From the NCBI RefSeq assembly GCF_007004765.1, contig NZ_VIKR01000004.1, forward strand, positions 372,001-436,000: a stretch of DNA of 64,000 nucleotides, in the 5' to 3' direction. Origin of the DNA: Aliikangiella marina (GTDB lineage Bacteria; Pseudomonadota; Gammaproteobacteria; Enterobacterales; Kangiellaceae). Within the stretch, counting starts at the first letter, position 1. Every line of letters starts with the position of its first letter. This document shows, one piece after another, positions 36,593 to 45,344 of the stretch. Below the pieces are notes generated by a model that ran no database searches, had not been told where the DNA came from, and was given only the letters and a program-made list of their open reading frames with translations. The translations under genes were made by a program, and so were the position numbers.

Positions 36593-38908
36593 TCACCCTC
36601 CGTCAAAAAGCGCACCTCGACGCTCAGTGGCAGCTCTCGCTTCACGCTGCTCTAAGGCACGTTGTACTTCTCCAGCAATCGCCCGTTCATCCATGCCAGG
36701 TGCGGCATGAATTGTGATGGGCGCATCAATAGCGACACTGTTTTGCTGATAATTTGCAGGGGAAACAGCTTCGATTCTGGGAGTGACTTCGTTGCTGCCA
36801 TCAGGTAATGCCATCACTGGCTGAGCGGCCAAAACACTACCAACCGCTGCAGTCGCGACATTACGTTTTCGTTGACTATTGCCAGAACTTGGAGACTGGG
36901 ACTCGTCATCATCAAACCAGCCAGCCACAGCATCCCAGGCAGCACCGAGTAACTGAAAGGGTTTAGCGAGCAAGTCCAACTTACCAAGAAGCCAATCCAC
37001 AGCGCCGCTCGTGATTTCTTTTACGCCATCCCAAAGGCCAGAGAAAAACTCGCCAATAGGCTCCCAATGCTGAAACAGTAGATAAGCTGCACCAGCCAGT
37101 GCAGCAATACCCGCGATAATTAGACCAATGGGGTTGGCAGTCATAGCAATATTAAGCGCCCACTGAGCCGCCGTGACGACCCCCATGCGCACAGCACTTA
37201 ATGCTGACAACACATTCACTCGAGCCATACCCAGTTGCGCCAGCGCTAAACCAGCACTTAAGGTTCGGTAGGCTGTCATCAACGAAAGCACACCGCCTTT
37301 GAGAAAGGTAAAGGCGTAAGCACCTGCAATGGCAGAAACCTTTATGGCGACCAAGCCCGCGGTTGCACCCACAATTACTTTCGTGAGCATGGGGTATTCT
37401 TGTGCGGCACCAGACACCCAACTGGCCATGCCCGCAAACAGTTCAGCGCTTGCAGCAATGGTTGGTAGCAATAAACTACCGACACTAATGGCCACGCTCT
37501 CTAGCGCACTGCCCAGTCTTTTGAGGCTACCAGAGGTAGTTGCACTCATTTTCTGAGCCATGGCATCAGCCGTACCCTGGGCTTTTTGTAGTTGTTGAAT
37601 GTAGCTATCCAGCGCGCCTGTTCCGGCTTGCTTAAGTAGCTCAGTCATACCGGCCGAAGCTTCTTCACCGAATATTTGTTTGATTGCTTCGGCTCGCTCT
37701 GCCGATCCCAACCCCTCAGTCGCTTGCGCTAATTCCTGCAACAACTCGGGAACCGAGCGCAAATTACCATCAAGGTCTTTGACCTCAACACCAAGTGTCG
37801 CCAAGGCATCGGCAGCCTTTTTAGGTGGTGCCGATAACCTGAGGAACGCAGCCCTTAATGCCGTACCCGCCATACTGCCTTGGATGCCCACATTGCCAAG
37901 CAAACCTGCCATCGCGGCAACTTCTTCGATGCTGGCACCTGCGCTACTGGCAACCGGTGCGGCATACTTCAGGGTGTCACCCAACATCTGCAAAGTAGTG
38001 TTCGACGTAGTAAAAGTCGCCGCCAGCACATCACCCACACGATTCATATCCTGGGCTTGTAGCGAAAAACCGCTCAATATATTGGAGGCAATATCCGCCG
38101 TATCGGCCAATTCGCTGCCTGCGGCTTGAGCAAGGTTCAACATGCCAGGCGTAGCTGCAACAATCTGATTGGTGTTAAAGCCCGCCATCCCCAAGAAAGT
38201 CATGGCCGACGCTGCCTCAGATGCTGAGAACTGAGTTGTCTCACCCAAGCTTCGTGCAGTCTGCTCTAGGTTTTTTAGAGACTCATCGCTTGATCGAGTA
38301 ATGGCTCCCAGTCTTGCGATGGATTGCTCAAAGTTCACCGCAATGCTCACCGGTGCTGCAACACTGGCCCCTAAGGCAACCACATCGAATAGCTGTCCAC
38401 GCAAATCTGCTCGACGAGATTTGTTGGCTTCTTGAGCCTGCATGGCTTGATTCAACCTGCGATACTTCTGACTTAAGCGATCGAGTGATGCACCAAGACG
38501 AGTGTTTTCACGCGATAGCTCTCGCGTACTTACACCAGTTTGTTGAAGCTCTCGTCGACTGCGCTGAAGTCGGTCACGCTGTTTGGCCAGTTCTGCAGAT
38601 AAGCGTTGTGTTTTTTGCTTAGCTGCTTCAAAAGATTGCGTCAGTTGTTTTGACGGTTGCTCGGTTGAGGCCACCTCACGACGCAAACGAGATAGTTCTC
38701 GGCTAGCTGCTTCGTAAGCAACTCGCGCTTTACCAACATTGGCCTCGCCCAACTCGACTTTACGAATCGCACTCTGCTGATTCTTCAGACGATTAATGGA
38801 TGTGCCTAACTGGTTTAACTGCGCTTGCGAGCCACGAACAGATGTCCGAAAACTCTGGCCAATGGAGGCACCTATTTGAAGTGCCAACTTAAATGACGAG
38901 TTAGCCAT
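36593..38908 (-). CDS. Phage tail tape measure protein
   Basis: The 771-residue protein (P2 gpT / TP901 family) sets tail length and threads the tube. Residues about 30-165 form long coiled coils rich in Arg, Gln and Leu. A conserved core follows with SASEAASAMTFLGMAGFNT, AASIEEVAAMAGLLG and GSMAGTALRAAFLRLSAPP. Hydrophobic helices at about 505-625 probably insert in the membrane at DNA entry. It is preceded by the E/E' frameshift pair, as in P2. It is shorter than many tape measures, so a rather short tail is expected. Confidence 0.95.
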   Translation of the reverse strand: MANSSFKLALQIGASIGQSFRTSVRGSQAQLNQLGTSINRLKNQQSAIRKVELGEANVGKARVAYEAASRELSRLRREVASTEQPSKQLTQSFEAAKQKTQRLSAELAKQRDRLQRSRRELQQTGVSTRELSRENTRLGASLDRLSQKYRRLNQAMQAQEANKSRRADLRGQLFDVVALGASVAAPVSIAVNFEQSIARLGAITRSSDESLKNLEQTARSLGETTQFSASEAASAMTFLGMAGFNTNQIVAATPGMLNLAQAAGSELADTADIASNILSGFSLQAQDMNRVGDVLAATFTTSNTTLQMLGDTLKYAAPVASSAGASIEEVAAMAGLLGNVGIQGSMAGTALRAAFLRLSAPPKKAADALATLGVEVKDLDGNLRSVPELLQELAQATEGLGSAERAEAIKQIFGEEASAGMTELLKQAGTGALDSYIQQLQKAQGTADAMAQKMSATTSGSLKRLGSALESVAISVGSLLLPTIAASAELFAGMASWVSGAAQEYPMLTKVIVGATAGLVAIKVSAIAGAYAFTFLKGGVLSLMTAYRTLSAGLALAQLGMARVNVLSALSAVRMGVVTAAQWALNIAMTANPIGLIIAGIAALAGAAYLLFQHWEPIGEFFSGLWDGVKEITSGAVDWLLGKLDLLAKPFQLLGAAWDAVAGWFDDDESQSPSSGNSQRKRNVATAAVGSVLAAQPVMALPDGSNEVTPRIEAVSPANYQQNSVAIDAPITIHAAPGMDERAIAGEVQRALEQREARAATERRGALFDGG

Positions 38909-38959
38909 TAAGACACTCCCTTAAAAACAAACTGGCACTAACACCAATAGAACCTGGGA

Positions 38960-39100
38960 TTAGGGCCGTTTTGGCAATACGTCGAGCCAGGCCATTAATT
39001 CATGGCCATCAAGCTCTAACAGTTCAGATAATTGCCAGCCGGTATGGCTAGCCAAGGCGATCACGGCTCTGCGAGCATCACGAGGGTTTAAGACAAAAAA
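38960..39100 (-). CDS. Tail assembly chaperone E' extension (reached by -1 frameshift)
   Basis: The 46-codon frame has no usable start and is open from the slippery site to TAA at 38960. It reads FFVLNPRDARRAV then TGWQLSELLELDGHELMAWLDVLP, which is the E' part of P2-like tail chaperones. It is expected only as the E+E' fusion made by -1 slippage. Together they coat the tape-measure protein during tail assembly. Confidence 0.88.
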   Translation of the reverse strand, partial: FFVLNPRDARRAVIALASHTGWQLSELLELDGHELMAWLDVLPKRP

Positions 39101-39333
39101 TCCTGATAGGCCTTTTGCAGTTTTGCGTAATCGGCCATGTCCAACTCCAACAAATTATCGGGCGATAACTCACTTAGATTGGCAAAGAGCTGAATTTCTT
39201 TTTCAGCATCGTTATCCACGCTTTTTTCAACACTGAGCATGTCTCGAACCTTTGGCCTGCGCAGTTGAATAACTCCAACCTTCGCACCATCGATTTCTAT
39301 CGAGTGCGTTAATTCAATTTTTACCTTGCTCAT
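39088..39333 (-). CDS. Tail assembly chaperone gpE
   Basis: The 81-residue protein is the P2 gpE family: VKIELTHSIEIDGAKVGVIQLRRPKVRDML is characteristic. Its last codons contain the heptamer that directs -1 frameshifting into E'. It overlaps the preceding 80-residue gene by 4 bp. Confidence 0.92.
   Translation of the reverse strand: MSKVKIELTHSIEIDGAKVGVIQLRRPKVRDMLSVEKSVDNDAEKEIQLFANLSELSPDNLLELDMADYAKLQKAYQDFLS
39094..39100 (-). other. -1 ribosomal frameshift site T TTT TTG in gpE
   Basis: On the minus strand the 0-frame codons GAT TTT TTG TCT TAA end gpE. Slippage by -1 on TTTTTTG gives TTT TTT GTC and continues into the 46-codon E' frame. The same heptamer is used in phage P2. Confidence 0.88.
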
Positions 39334-39572
39334 GCTTTTTCAGCCTCGCTGTCTTTGGTTGTTTCGGTAGTCTCTGTCGGCTGGCTGGCCTTTAACTCGG
39401 TATTTTCTTTTACCAGTTCAGCAATCCGGTCGGCAGCGGCTTTATCTGGAGTGATAAAACCACCATTGCGAAGCGGCCTTGCTTGCGACTCGGTCAGAGA
39501 AAGCTGATCACCTAGCGTGACTTTCTTTCGGGCATGCGTAGTGGGTTTAATTACATAGTACGTTGCAGTCAT
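39330..39572 (-). CDS. Small phage tail-module protein of unknown function
   Basis: The 80-residue protein has a compact N-terminal half (YYVIKPTTHARKKVTLGDQLSLTESQARPLRNGGFI), which may be a small barrel. A helical, acidic and Thr-rich C-terminus follows. It lies between the tail tube gene and gpE. The N-terminal half slightly resembles the capsid-module protein at 47611-47955 (GD/ES..L/V-S/T..EA..L...GF), perhaps the same small fold. No function is assigned. Confidence 0.65.
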   Translation of the reverse strand: MTATYYVIKPTTHARKKVTLGDQLSLTESQARPLRNGGFITPDKAAADRIAELVKENTELKASQPTETTETTKDSEAEKA

Positions 39573-39581
39573 AGCGGCCTC

Positions 39582-40085
39582 TTATAAACCTAATGCGCTG
39601 CGCGTAGCAGCCAGTTGATCAACTCCACCGATGGTGCGAACCATATTGGGAATATCGATTTCATGGAGAACGTCACCACCGTGTGTCAGCTTGTAGTAAC
39701 GTAAAGACAAGCTGACTTTGAGCGTGGCTTTGTCTCCTGGCTTCCAATTACCAGGATCCATTTCTCGGACGATGCCTTGAAGGTTTACGACCACTGGTGT
39801 TTGTGTGCCATCATCGGAAACCACTGCGCCACGAATGCTCAGTGGTGTCAATTGGCCGGGCGCTAAACCGAATAACTTGAGTACGTTTTTATCGAAGCGA
39901 GTTAGCGTAAATTCACTTTCGAGCTTCTCCATCCCCATCTCGACTTCAATGGGTGCATCCATACCACCGTTTCTGAACTCTTCTGTTTTAAGTGCAAGCT
40001 TTGGCAAGGTTAATTCTTCAACATTGCCTGCATAGCCACGCCCATCCACAAAGAGCGCCATGTTTTTTAAAATATCATCAAGCAT
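39582..40085 (-). CDS. Phage major tail tube protein (P2 FII-like)
   Basis: The 167-residue protein matches the P2 FII family that stacks as hexamers to form the inner tube of a contractile tail. Conserved parts include LPKLALKTEEFRNGGMDAPIEVEMGMEKLE, TLTRFDKNVLKLFGL, and the end YYKLTHGGDVLHEIDIPNM. It lies 11 bp after the sheath gene in the canonical FI-FII order. Confidence 0.96.
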   Translation of the reverse strand: MLDDILKNMALFVDGRGYAGNVEELTLPKLALKTEEFRNGGMDAPIEVEMGMEKLESEFTLTRFDKNVLKLFGLAPGQLTPLSIRGAVVSDDGTQTPVVVNLQGIVREMDPGNWKPGDKATLKVSLSLRYYKLTHGGDVLHEIDIPNMVRTIGGVDQLAATRSALGL

Positions 40086-40096
40086 AAGTCGCTCCT

Positions 40097-41332
40097 TTAG
40101 GCGGCATCTGGCAGTACTTCTACCAGATAGTCATTGACCAAATGGCTTCGAAAGGTAATGTGCTCGGCTGGATAAGGCGGCGTAAAATCAAAGTCGATAT
40201 ACACCTTGCCCTGAGAAATCTGATCAGGCGTATTCAACTCTGGATTAGCCCATGCTCGACCGTTAATAATCGCACCCACTGTTTGCAAATGACGCAAATA
40301 AGCGTTCACGCCTTCGAGCACATCCTCGATATAGGTCTTCGTTATATTCCGATCTACCGCCCACATATGCGCTCGCAGTAACGATTCATTGATCATGTCG
40401 GCGGTTCGTCGAACACTTAAAAAGGCCCACTTCGGATCAGCGCTACAACTGCGATTACCCCAAAGTCGAAATCCATCTTTCTGGATAATGGTGGCCACTT
40501 CATTTTCATTTAAGAAATTGGCGCGTGCATTGACATCACCCAATGCAAAATCAACACTTCGAGCAGTACCCATCAAACCGCGAATTTCACGATTAGACGG
40601 TGACCACCAGAAGCCGCGCTCTGCATCTGACTTAGCAATCAACCCGGCTACTCGTGCACTGGCTGGACGCACGACTTCGATGTTGTCTGCGGCATCCCAA
40701 ACGCGAACCCAAGGATCAATTAGATACAGTCTTGGGCTACCAAACATTTGTCGGTAATCGATGGCTTCTTCATCGTTGTAATTCGGTCCATCAGCAATCA
40801 CAACCGCCCGCAGCCGCTCAGCAACAGAAAGAAGTTCATTGGCTACGGCTGGGTGATGACTAAACTCAGGCGCGATCAAAATACGGGGCGTGACATGCAC
40901 TTCGCTTTCGGCAGCGAGGAATGCCTGGATACCAAGATACTGACCGGTTTCATCATCAATGCCTCCGATGACCTGGCCGATGTTTGGAAACCAAGGGCCT
41001 GCCATTGCCAAACGAGGACCCTCTTCTTCGATGAGCGAGGGCCATTCCTCATCTTCACCAAACCAGTCCGGCACACGGATCAGAACGATCATCGCTCCCG
41101 TTTGATCGAAGATATCGTCAATGGCTGCAGGCAAGGTTCCGGTTCGTCCCAAACCAGCCGCTTCACTGCGTTTACCCGCAATTAAAATAGGCGTGTGATA
41201 AGGGAATCGGTCTTCATCTGCATCGGGCGCTGTGCCGATCAAACCGATAACGGATGAGCGAACCGTTTTTATTGGGCGTGGACCAGAGTCGATTTCAACG
41301 ACCTCCACGCCATGGAGAAATTGTTCAGGCAT
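40097..41332 (-). CDS. Phage tail sheath protein (P2 FI-like)
   Basis: The 411-residue sheath protein contracts to drive the tube through the envelope. The N-terminal EQFLHGVEVVEIDSGPRPI and VIGLIGTAP, and the C-terminal FDFTPPYPAEHITFRSHLVNDYL, are family signatures. The length is typical of P2-type sheaths. This gene settles the morphology as myovirus-like. It overlaps the upstream gene by 8 bp. Confidence 0.97.
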   Translation of the reverse strand: MPEQFLHGVEVVEIDSGPRPIKTVRSSVIGLIGTAPDADEDRFPYHTPILIAGKRSEAAGLGRTGTLPAAIDDIFDQTGAMIVLIRVPDWFGEDEEWPSLIEEEGPRLAMAGPWFPNIGQVIGGIDDETGQYLGIQAFLAAESEVHVTPRILIAPEFSHHPAVANELLSVAERLRAVVIADGPNYNDEEAIDYRQMFGSPRLYLIDPWVRVWDAADNIEVVRPASARVAGLIAKSDAERGFWWSPSNREIRGLMGTARSVDFALGDVNARANFLNENEVATIIQKDGFRLWGNRSCSADPKWAFLSVRRTADMINESLLRAHMWAVDRNITKTYIEDVLEGVNAYLRHLQTVGAIINGRAWANPELNTPDQISQGKVYIDFDFTPPYPAEHITFRSHLVNDYLVEVLPDAA

Positions 41333-41828
41333 TTGGCTTCACCTCAATATGATGTAAAAACAGGAAACAGAGGTACCAGTCATCCTGCTGAGTGACAGGT
41401 ACTTGATGTTCGTTTGCCAAAGAAAAGAAGTAAGCATCTCCGGCCTTGTTGGTTAGCCCTTCGGCTTTGCCTGAATCCCACAATTCAAATACACCACCAT
41501 CGTTAAGCGGTATAGATAGGCAGTTAAATAGTGGTTTGGCTGCTAGATAGCGATCTAATTGCCCCCCTTTGGGAAAGTGGAGTAACCAGGCTTCATTGGC
41601 ATTTTTTCGAAGCTCGGCTGGAAGCGAAGCATCCACCATAGATTTAAGTGAATCCGGCATGTGCCAGTATTTGAGAAACTGGTATTCGGAAAGCACTTCA
41701 TTGCCGCTGGCTCCCATTCGCCGCAATAAGCCTTGGCTTGCTTTAAACAAACCGATTTTTTCCTGAGCTGCAGACAATAGCTGTCCGCACTTCTCATGAC
41801 TGAGCAGTGATGTGAATGTTTGATGCAT
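41325..41828 (-). CDS. Degenerate 2OG-Fe(II) oxygenase-like protein of the tail-fibre module
   Basis: I do not find a named family for this 167-residue protein. Its C-terminal half aligns by eye with the neighbouring oxygenase-like protein: GGQLDRYL, then a double-stranded-helix core GGVFELWDSG, AGDAYFFSLANEHQVPV and WYLCFLFLHH. The HxD metal pair of the neighbour is replaced by DRY and the conserved Arg is missing, so it should be catalytically inactive; one His is kept. It probably arose by duplication and may pair with its neighbour. It lies between the sheath gene (8-bp overlap) and the oxygenase-like gene (4-bp gap). Confidence 0.5.
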   Translation of the reverse strand: MHQTFTSLLSHEKCGQLLSAAQEKIGLFKASQGLLRRMGASGNEVLSEYQFLKYWHMPDSLKSMVDASLPAELRKNANEAWLLHFPKGGQLDRYLAAKPLFNCLSIPLNDGGVFELWDSGKAEGLTNKAGDAYFFSLANEHQVPVTQQDDWYLCFLFLHHIEVKPNA

Positions 41829-41832
41829 GGGT

Positions 41833-42318
41833 TTACCTGTAAAGAAAGACGATGACGTATCGTTCGGAATGCGCTGGAGGCACTGCGTGGATTAAGTCGA
41901 CCTGATCAAAACGAATAACCTGCCCAGCTTCATCAGGAATTTGTTCTGGCTTACTTAAGTCATTCCCGTGATACCACTCAAAGCAACCGCTGCCCGACTG
42001 TAAGCACAATAAGGCAACCGCCAAATACCCTTCATTATCGATGTGCGGAGGCATACCGCCTTGCTTAGGTGTTTTATTTACAACCCAGTCTTCCAAGTCA
42101 TAGCCAAAGAAATTAGGCGCAGTGTCATCAATTAACTGACGTATTTCCTGAGGGACGGATTCACGGCCACAAGAGAAGTAGTGACCAACCTCTCCACTAA
42201 GACCAACATTCGGTTTATGGCTTCGGCGATCACGCCAATAGGCCGTATCAAGCGCGCTTAATTGAGCCCTGATGTTGGCTGCCACATTTGACTCGAGGTG
42301 CTGACATCGAGAAATCAT
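41833..42318 (-). CDS. 2OG-Fe(II) dioxygenase-like protein of the tail-fibre module
   Basis: The 161-residue protein has the facial-triad pattern of 2-oxoglutarate/Fe(II) oxygenases: H92-x-D94 in GMPPHIDNEG, H144 in DLIHAVPP and R153 in SERYVIV, the last a candidate 2OG anchor. The double-stranded beta-helix core spans about residues 80-160. Such enzymes hydroxylate proteins, nucleic acids or small molecules; the substrate is unknown. Its place downstream of the fibre gene, where fibre chaperones usually lie, suggests action on fibre or on host surface. It overlaps the preceding gene by 4 bp. Confidence 0.65.
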   Translation of the reverse strand: MISRCQHLESNVAANIRAQLSALDTAYWRDRRSHKPNVGLSGEVGHYFSCGRESVPQEIRQLIDDTAPNFFGYDLEDWVVNKTPKQGGMPPHIDNEGYLAVALLCLQSGSGCFEWYHGNDLSKPEQIPDEAGQVIRFDQVDLIHAVPPAHSERYVIVFLYR

Positions 42319-42848
42319 TGCGGTGTCCCTGGGTGCGCTTCACGGCCCAGAACCTCATGTAAGCCACCCTCAAGCTGGGCGTTCAATACCTCACGCTCTT
42401 TGGCTTTATCGCGATACTCATATCCGTCTTGAGTAGCGTATGCCATCTTGTATCGCTCATTATTCGACACAATTGAATCAATGTATTGGCGCATCGAGCG
42501 ATACTCACTCAGCAATGACTCATCAATGGTTGAATCTTCGATAAGTTTGTCGAGCACGCCATAAACTACATTTAGCTGATGATAGTAACGGTACTCTCGA
42601 AAGATTTTATCCTGACAATCGGCGTCTAATTCCGTTTCAGTAATGACTGTTTTTTGCTGCCCTAAAGGGACTACGGCACCTTCGGAAAAATTGCCTTGCC
42701 ACACCTCAGTTTCTGGATCCATGTCGACCGTTTTATATTTGAAGTGAACATCGCAGCAGGCAGACTCATCCAACTTCATATCATCAGTGGCGTAAGTAAT
42801 ACCGATGTATTCGTCAGTGAATTTATTAAATACGACTATGACGTTCAT
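42315..42848 (-). CDS. Uncharacterised protein following the tail fibre gene
   Basis: I do not recognise this 177-residue soluble protein. It has a beta-rich N-terminal part (MNVIVVFNKFTDEYIGITYATDD) and a helical C-terminal part (about 85-160) with many Tyr and charged residues. Its position directly after the fibre gene, with a 3-bp gap, is that of tail-fibre assembly chaperones, and a fibre-associated role is the best guess. The overlap of 4 bp with the next gene indicates co-translation. Confidence 0.6.
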   Translation of the reverse strand: MNVIVVFNKFTDEYIGITYATDDMKLDESACCDVHFKYKTVDMDPETEVWQGNFSEGAVVPLGQQKTVITETELDADCQDKIFREYRYYHQLNVVYGVLDKLIEDSTIDESLLSEYRSMRQYIDSIVSNNERYKMAYATQDGYEYRDKAKEREVLNAQLEGGLHEVLGREAHPGTPQ

Positions 42849-42851
42849 GTA

Positions 42852-43820
42852 TTACCCCCAAAAACCATTGGTGCTTGTGGCAATCGCTCGCCATGCGCCT
42901 GCTCTAACAAATGTGGTTGTGTATTCATCGGTCCACCAGGCACTGCCATTTCCTGTACCTCGCACATAGCGATTTTTATAGCGAACCTGAATATGGTCGT
43001 TATCTCTAAAACCACTGCTGGGATGAATTGCCAATGCCCAATTAAGTGCCGTACTGGCGGTTGAGGTATTCCCCGTAGACCTCACATCGACATAGACTGC
43101 TCTGGGTGCATTAACTAAACGCAAATAGCGGTCGTCATGATTATGCGACGAGGGTGGATACGTCTTAGGCTTGCTATCAATCTGAGACCAGGTATGGCGA
43201 TGCGATGAAGGCGGATAAGCTGAAGGTTTACCATCGATCTCACTCCAAGGGTGCCGGTGAGATTTTCGAGCATACCGAGCGTCTCCATGTAACCGCACAC
43301 CGCGTGGCGTGATCACTTCGTTATTGATGCTACCAGCGGTTGCTTCACTGTCCGTTGAAAATCGAACCACACCTAGCTTGGTCGTGGTGGCCGGTGCAAG
43401 GTTTACCGTTCCATTACCGATCACATTAATACTGTTGGCTGGTAACGCGCTTAGCACAATATCAAAGGCTAATAGTAAATCGACACCCGGCGCTTTATAC
43501 GCAAGCGGTTGAGTTGGATGACTCCAAATCGCCAATAGCGTTCCATCTTCCAGGTAGAAGCCAACTTCTCGCACCCAATATCCAGCTTGAGTACCATCCT
43601 CAATCGCCGTTATGTGGATTTGGTTAGGTGATATCTGATCACCATTGCCAACAGGAACACGGCGTTTTTCCCGCTTTAACTTTGTCGCACTCGCAGACGG
43701 TTCCCAACCCAGATCACCCAAAGCAACCGATACGATGTTGGCTTCGAGCCCCGAATTTGTCGCGTTAAACACGGCTGTGATGCCTGCTTGTGTAATAACG
43801 GGTTTAAATGCTGAACTCAT
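42852..43820 (-). CDS. Phage tail fibre with HxH repeats
   Basis: The 322-residue fibre has a P2 gpH-type N-terminal collar (about 1-150) that docks to gpI (ITQAGITAVFNA, YWVREVGFYLEDGTLLAIWS). A middle section follows with two 19-residue repeats beginning SHRHPWSEIDGKP and SHRHTWSQIDSKP, and a third partial SHNHDD (about 190-235). The C-terminal knob domain (about 240-322) is rich in Tyr, Trp and Arg and should contact the host receptor. HxH motifs bind iron along the axis of the T4 gp37 trimer, and a similar role is inferred. Its ATG overlaps the gpI stop. Confidence 0.9.
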   Translation of the reverse strand: MSSAFKPVITQAGITAVFNATNSGLEANIVSVALGDLGWEPSASATKLKREKRRVPVGNGDQISPNQIHITAIEDGTQAGYWVREVGFYLEDGTLLAIWSHPTQPLAYKAPGVDLLLAFDIVLSALPANSINVIGNGTVNLAPATTTKLGVVRFSTDSEATAGSINNEVITPRGVRLHGDARYARKSHRHPWSEIDGKPSAYPPSSHRHTWSQIDSKPKTYPPSSHNHDDRYLRLVNAPRAVYVDVRSTGNTSTASTALNWALAIHPSSGFRDNDHIQVRYKNRYVRGTGNGSAWWTDEYTTTFVRAGAWRAIATSTNGFWG

Positions 43821-44455
43821 TACAGCTCCATACTCATTCTAGTAACCGAATGGCCTTGATTAATGCCTCCAATATTGAGGTCACCATCTAGTCCGGCTCC
43901 CAGGTAAATGAACTCGCCATCTACCCGTTTTATCGCGAGGGATTGTTGAACTACGCCAATACCAAAATCGCTATCAAACAAAATACCGACTTTAAAATCG
44001 TAATGACTTCGGACCGGCTTGGAGTAATCAATGGCTCGCTTCAATGCATCGTAATAGGCTTCGGTCAACACCGGTTCGTGATTGTCTCGAAAGTTGTCAC
44101 CAGCCCAAGCCATCACCGAGAAAGTATGCGGTGTGCTTTTTGTCTCGAACCATTCGCTTAACTCAACTTGAACACCGAACACGGCCATCGCTTTTTTCAC
44201 CGCTGACACAGTGCCTTTGCGGCGATGAATTTCGATGCTATTAGCGATTTGCTGCCGTTTAACAGACGTTGGCCATGCACTATTCCAATTGTCGACGGAC
44301 AACGACCATGCCAGCCAAGGCAATAGGTTTTCAGGGCATCGAAACGGATCCCATAAATGGTTGATATTGACTGGCAGGCTGCTGCTTCGCTTAGTTACCA
44401 GCGAAAGGTTTCGCTCAGTTTGTGTTGCATTGAAAGGCAATAAAGACTCATTCAT
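43820..44455 (-). CDS. P2 gpI-like tail protein
   Basis: The 211-residue baseplate-wedge protein links fibre to gpJ. SLLPFNATQTERNLSLVTKR, the VNINHLWDPFRCPENLLPWLAWSLSVD block and RRKGTVSAVKKAM are diagnostic of the family. It overlaps gpJ by 8 bp and the fibre start by 1 bp. Confidence 0.95.
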   Translation of the reverse strand: MNESLLPFNATQTERNLSLVTKRSSSLPVNINHLWDPFRCPENLLPWLAWSLSVDNWNSAWPTSVKRQQIANSIEIHRRKGTVSAVKKAMAVFGVQVELSEWFETKSTPHTFSVMAWAGDNFRDNHEPVLTEAYYDALKRAIDYSKPVRSHYDFKVGILFDSDFGIGVVQQSLAIKRVDGEFIYLGAGLDGDLNIGGINQGHSVTRMSMEL

Positions 44456-45344
44456 CCACGCCCCCTAGTGTCACTTCAACCGATTGACACCAAGCCGCTT
44501 CTTGATTGGCCACCTGAATAGTCTGTGTCGGCGTAATTAGTTCAACGCGCTGTATACCTGGCTGATGCAATGCAGCGTATAGGCCAGATAAAGTGATGTC
44601 GTTACCGAGCAGGTGATGGTTGCGAACATAATCATTCACTGCATTCACCGAGGTTTCTTTCACGACCTCAGCATCGGGACCCTCGTATAAATACAGTTTT
44701 GCATGCACGTCGTAGTTTATGATTCGGCAGGCTTTGACTGTTAGCTCGTCTGTCAAAGGCCGAACTTCGTCAGCGTTTAAAGTCTGGAAAACCTCATCCA
44801 GCAGCTCACTTGAGGGCACGCCTTTGCCTTGCGTGGACAGCACTGTGACATCGACCTTTCCGGGGGATGGACTGTCGACATCCACATCTTTAACCTGGGG
44901 GCTTGCCGCAAGAGCATGGTAAACATAACTGCCTATTGGACCAGCCGTACTATGTCCTTCTAAACTGAGTTGGACACGTTTTCTAAGTCGCTCATCGCTC
45001 TCATAAGTTGGCTTAACAGGAGGTAGCGCATCTGGATCGCCTGGACTGATCAATTGGCGTGTCACGCCGAAAAAAGCTGCTAAGTTATCGAGGTCAGAAC
45101 CGATTGCATAGGCCAGCATGACGCCATGAGCAGAGTCGTTAATTCTCGCTCTGATCAGCATCTCTCGGTATGCAGCGACCTCTAATATTTTGTAAACGGG
45201 ATCACTTTCTAAAAATGCGTTGAAAGAAGCGTCTCGACTGATTAAGTCATTTAGCATCTCTTTCAGAATTTGCTCAAAGCTTAATGGCTCAATAATGTCT
45301 GGCGATGCAAGCTCTGCTAAATCAATCGCACTGAATCCACTCAT
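44448..45344 (-). CDS. P2 gpJ-like baseplate wedge protein
   Basis: The 298-residue protein belongs to the gpJ/T4 gp6 family, forming the baseplate wedge ring. FSAIDLAELASPDIIEPLSFEQILKEM and AAYREMLIRARINDSAHGVMLAYAIGSDLDNLAA are clear signatures. It is coupled by a 4-bp overlap to gpW. Confidence 0.96.
   Translation of the reverse strand: MSGFSAIDLAELASPDIIEPLSFEQILKEMLNDLISRDASFNAFLESDPVYKILEVAAYREMLIRARINDSAHGVMLAYAIGSDLDNLAAFFGVTRQLISPGDPDALPPVKPTYESDERLRKRVQLSLEGHSTAGPIGSYVYHALAASPQVKDVDVDSPSPGKVDVTVLSTQGKGVPSSELLDEVFQTLNADEVRPLTDELTVKACRIINYDVHAKLYLYEGPDAEVVKETSVNAVNDYVRNHHLLGNDITLSGLYAALHQPGIQRVELITPTQTIQVANQEAAWCQSVEVTLGGVDE

Noticed and set aside
42852-43820. Diversity-generating retroelement target in the fibre gene
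   Set aside because: No reverse transcriptase and no template-repeat copy are visible nearby; the repeats are protein-level HxH units.
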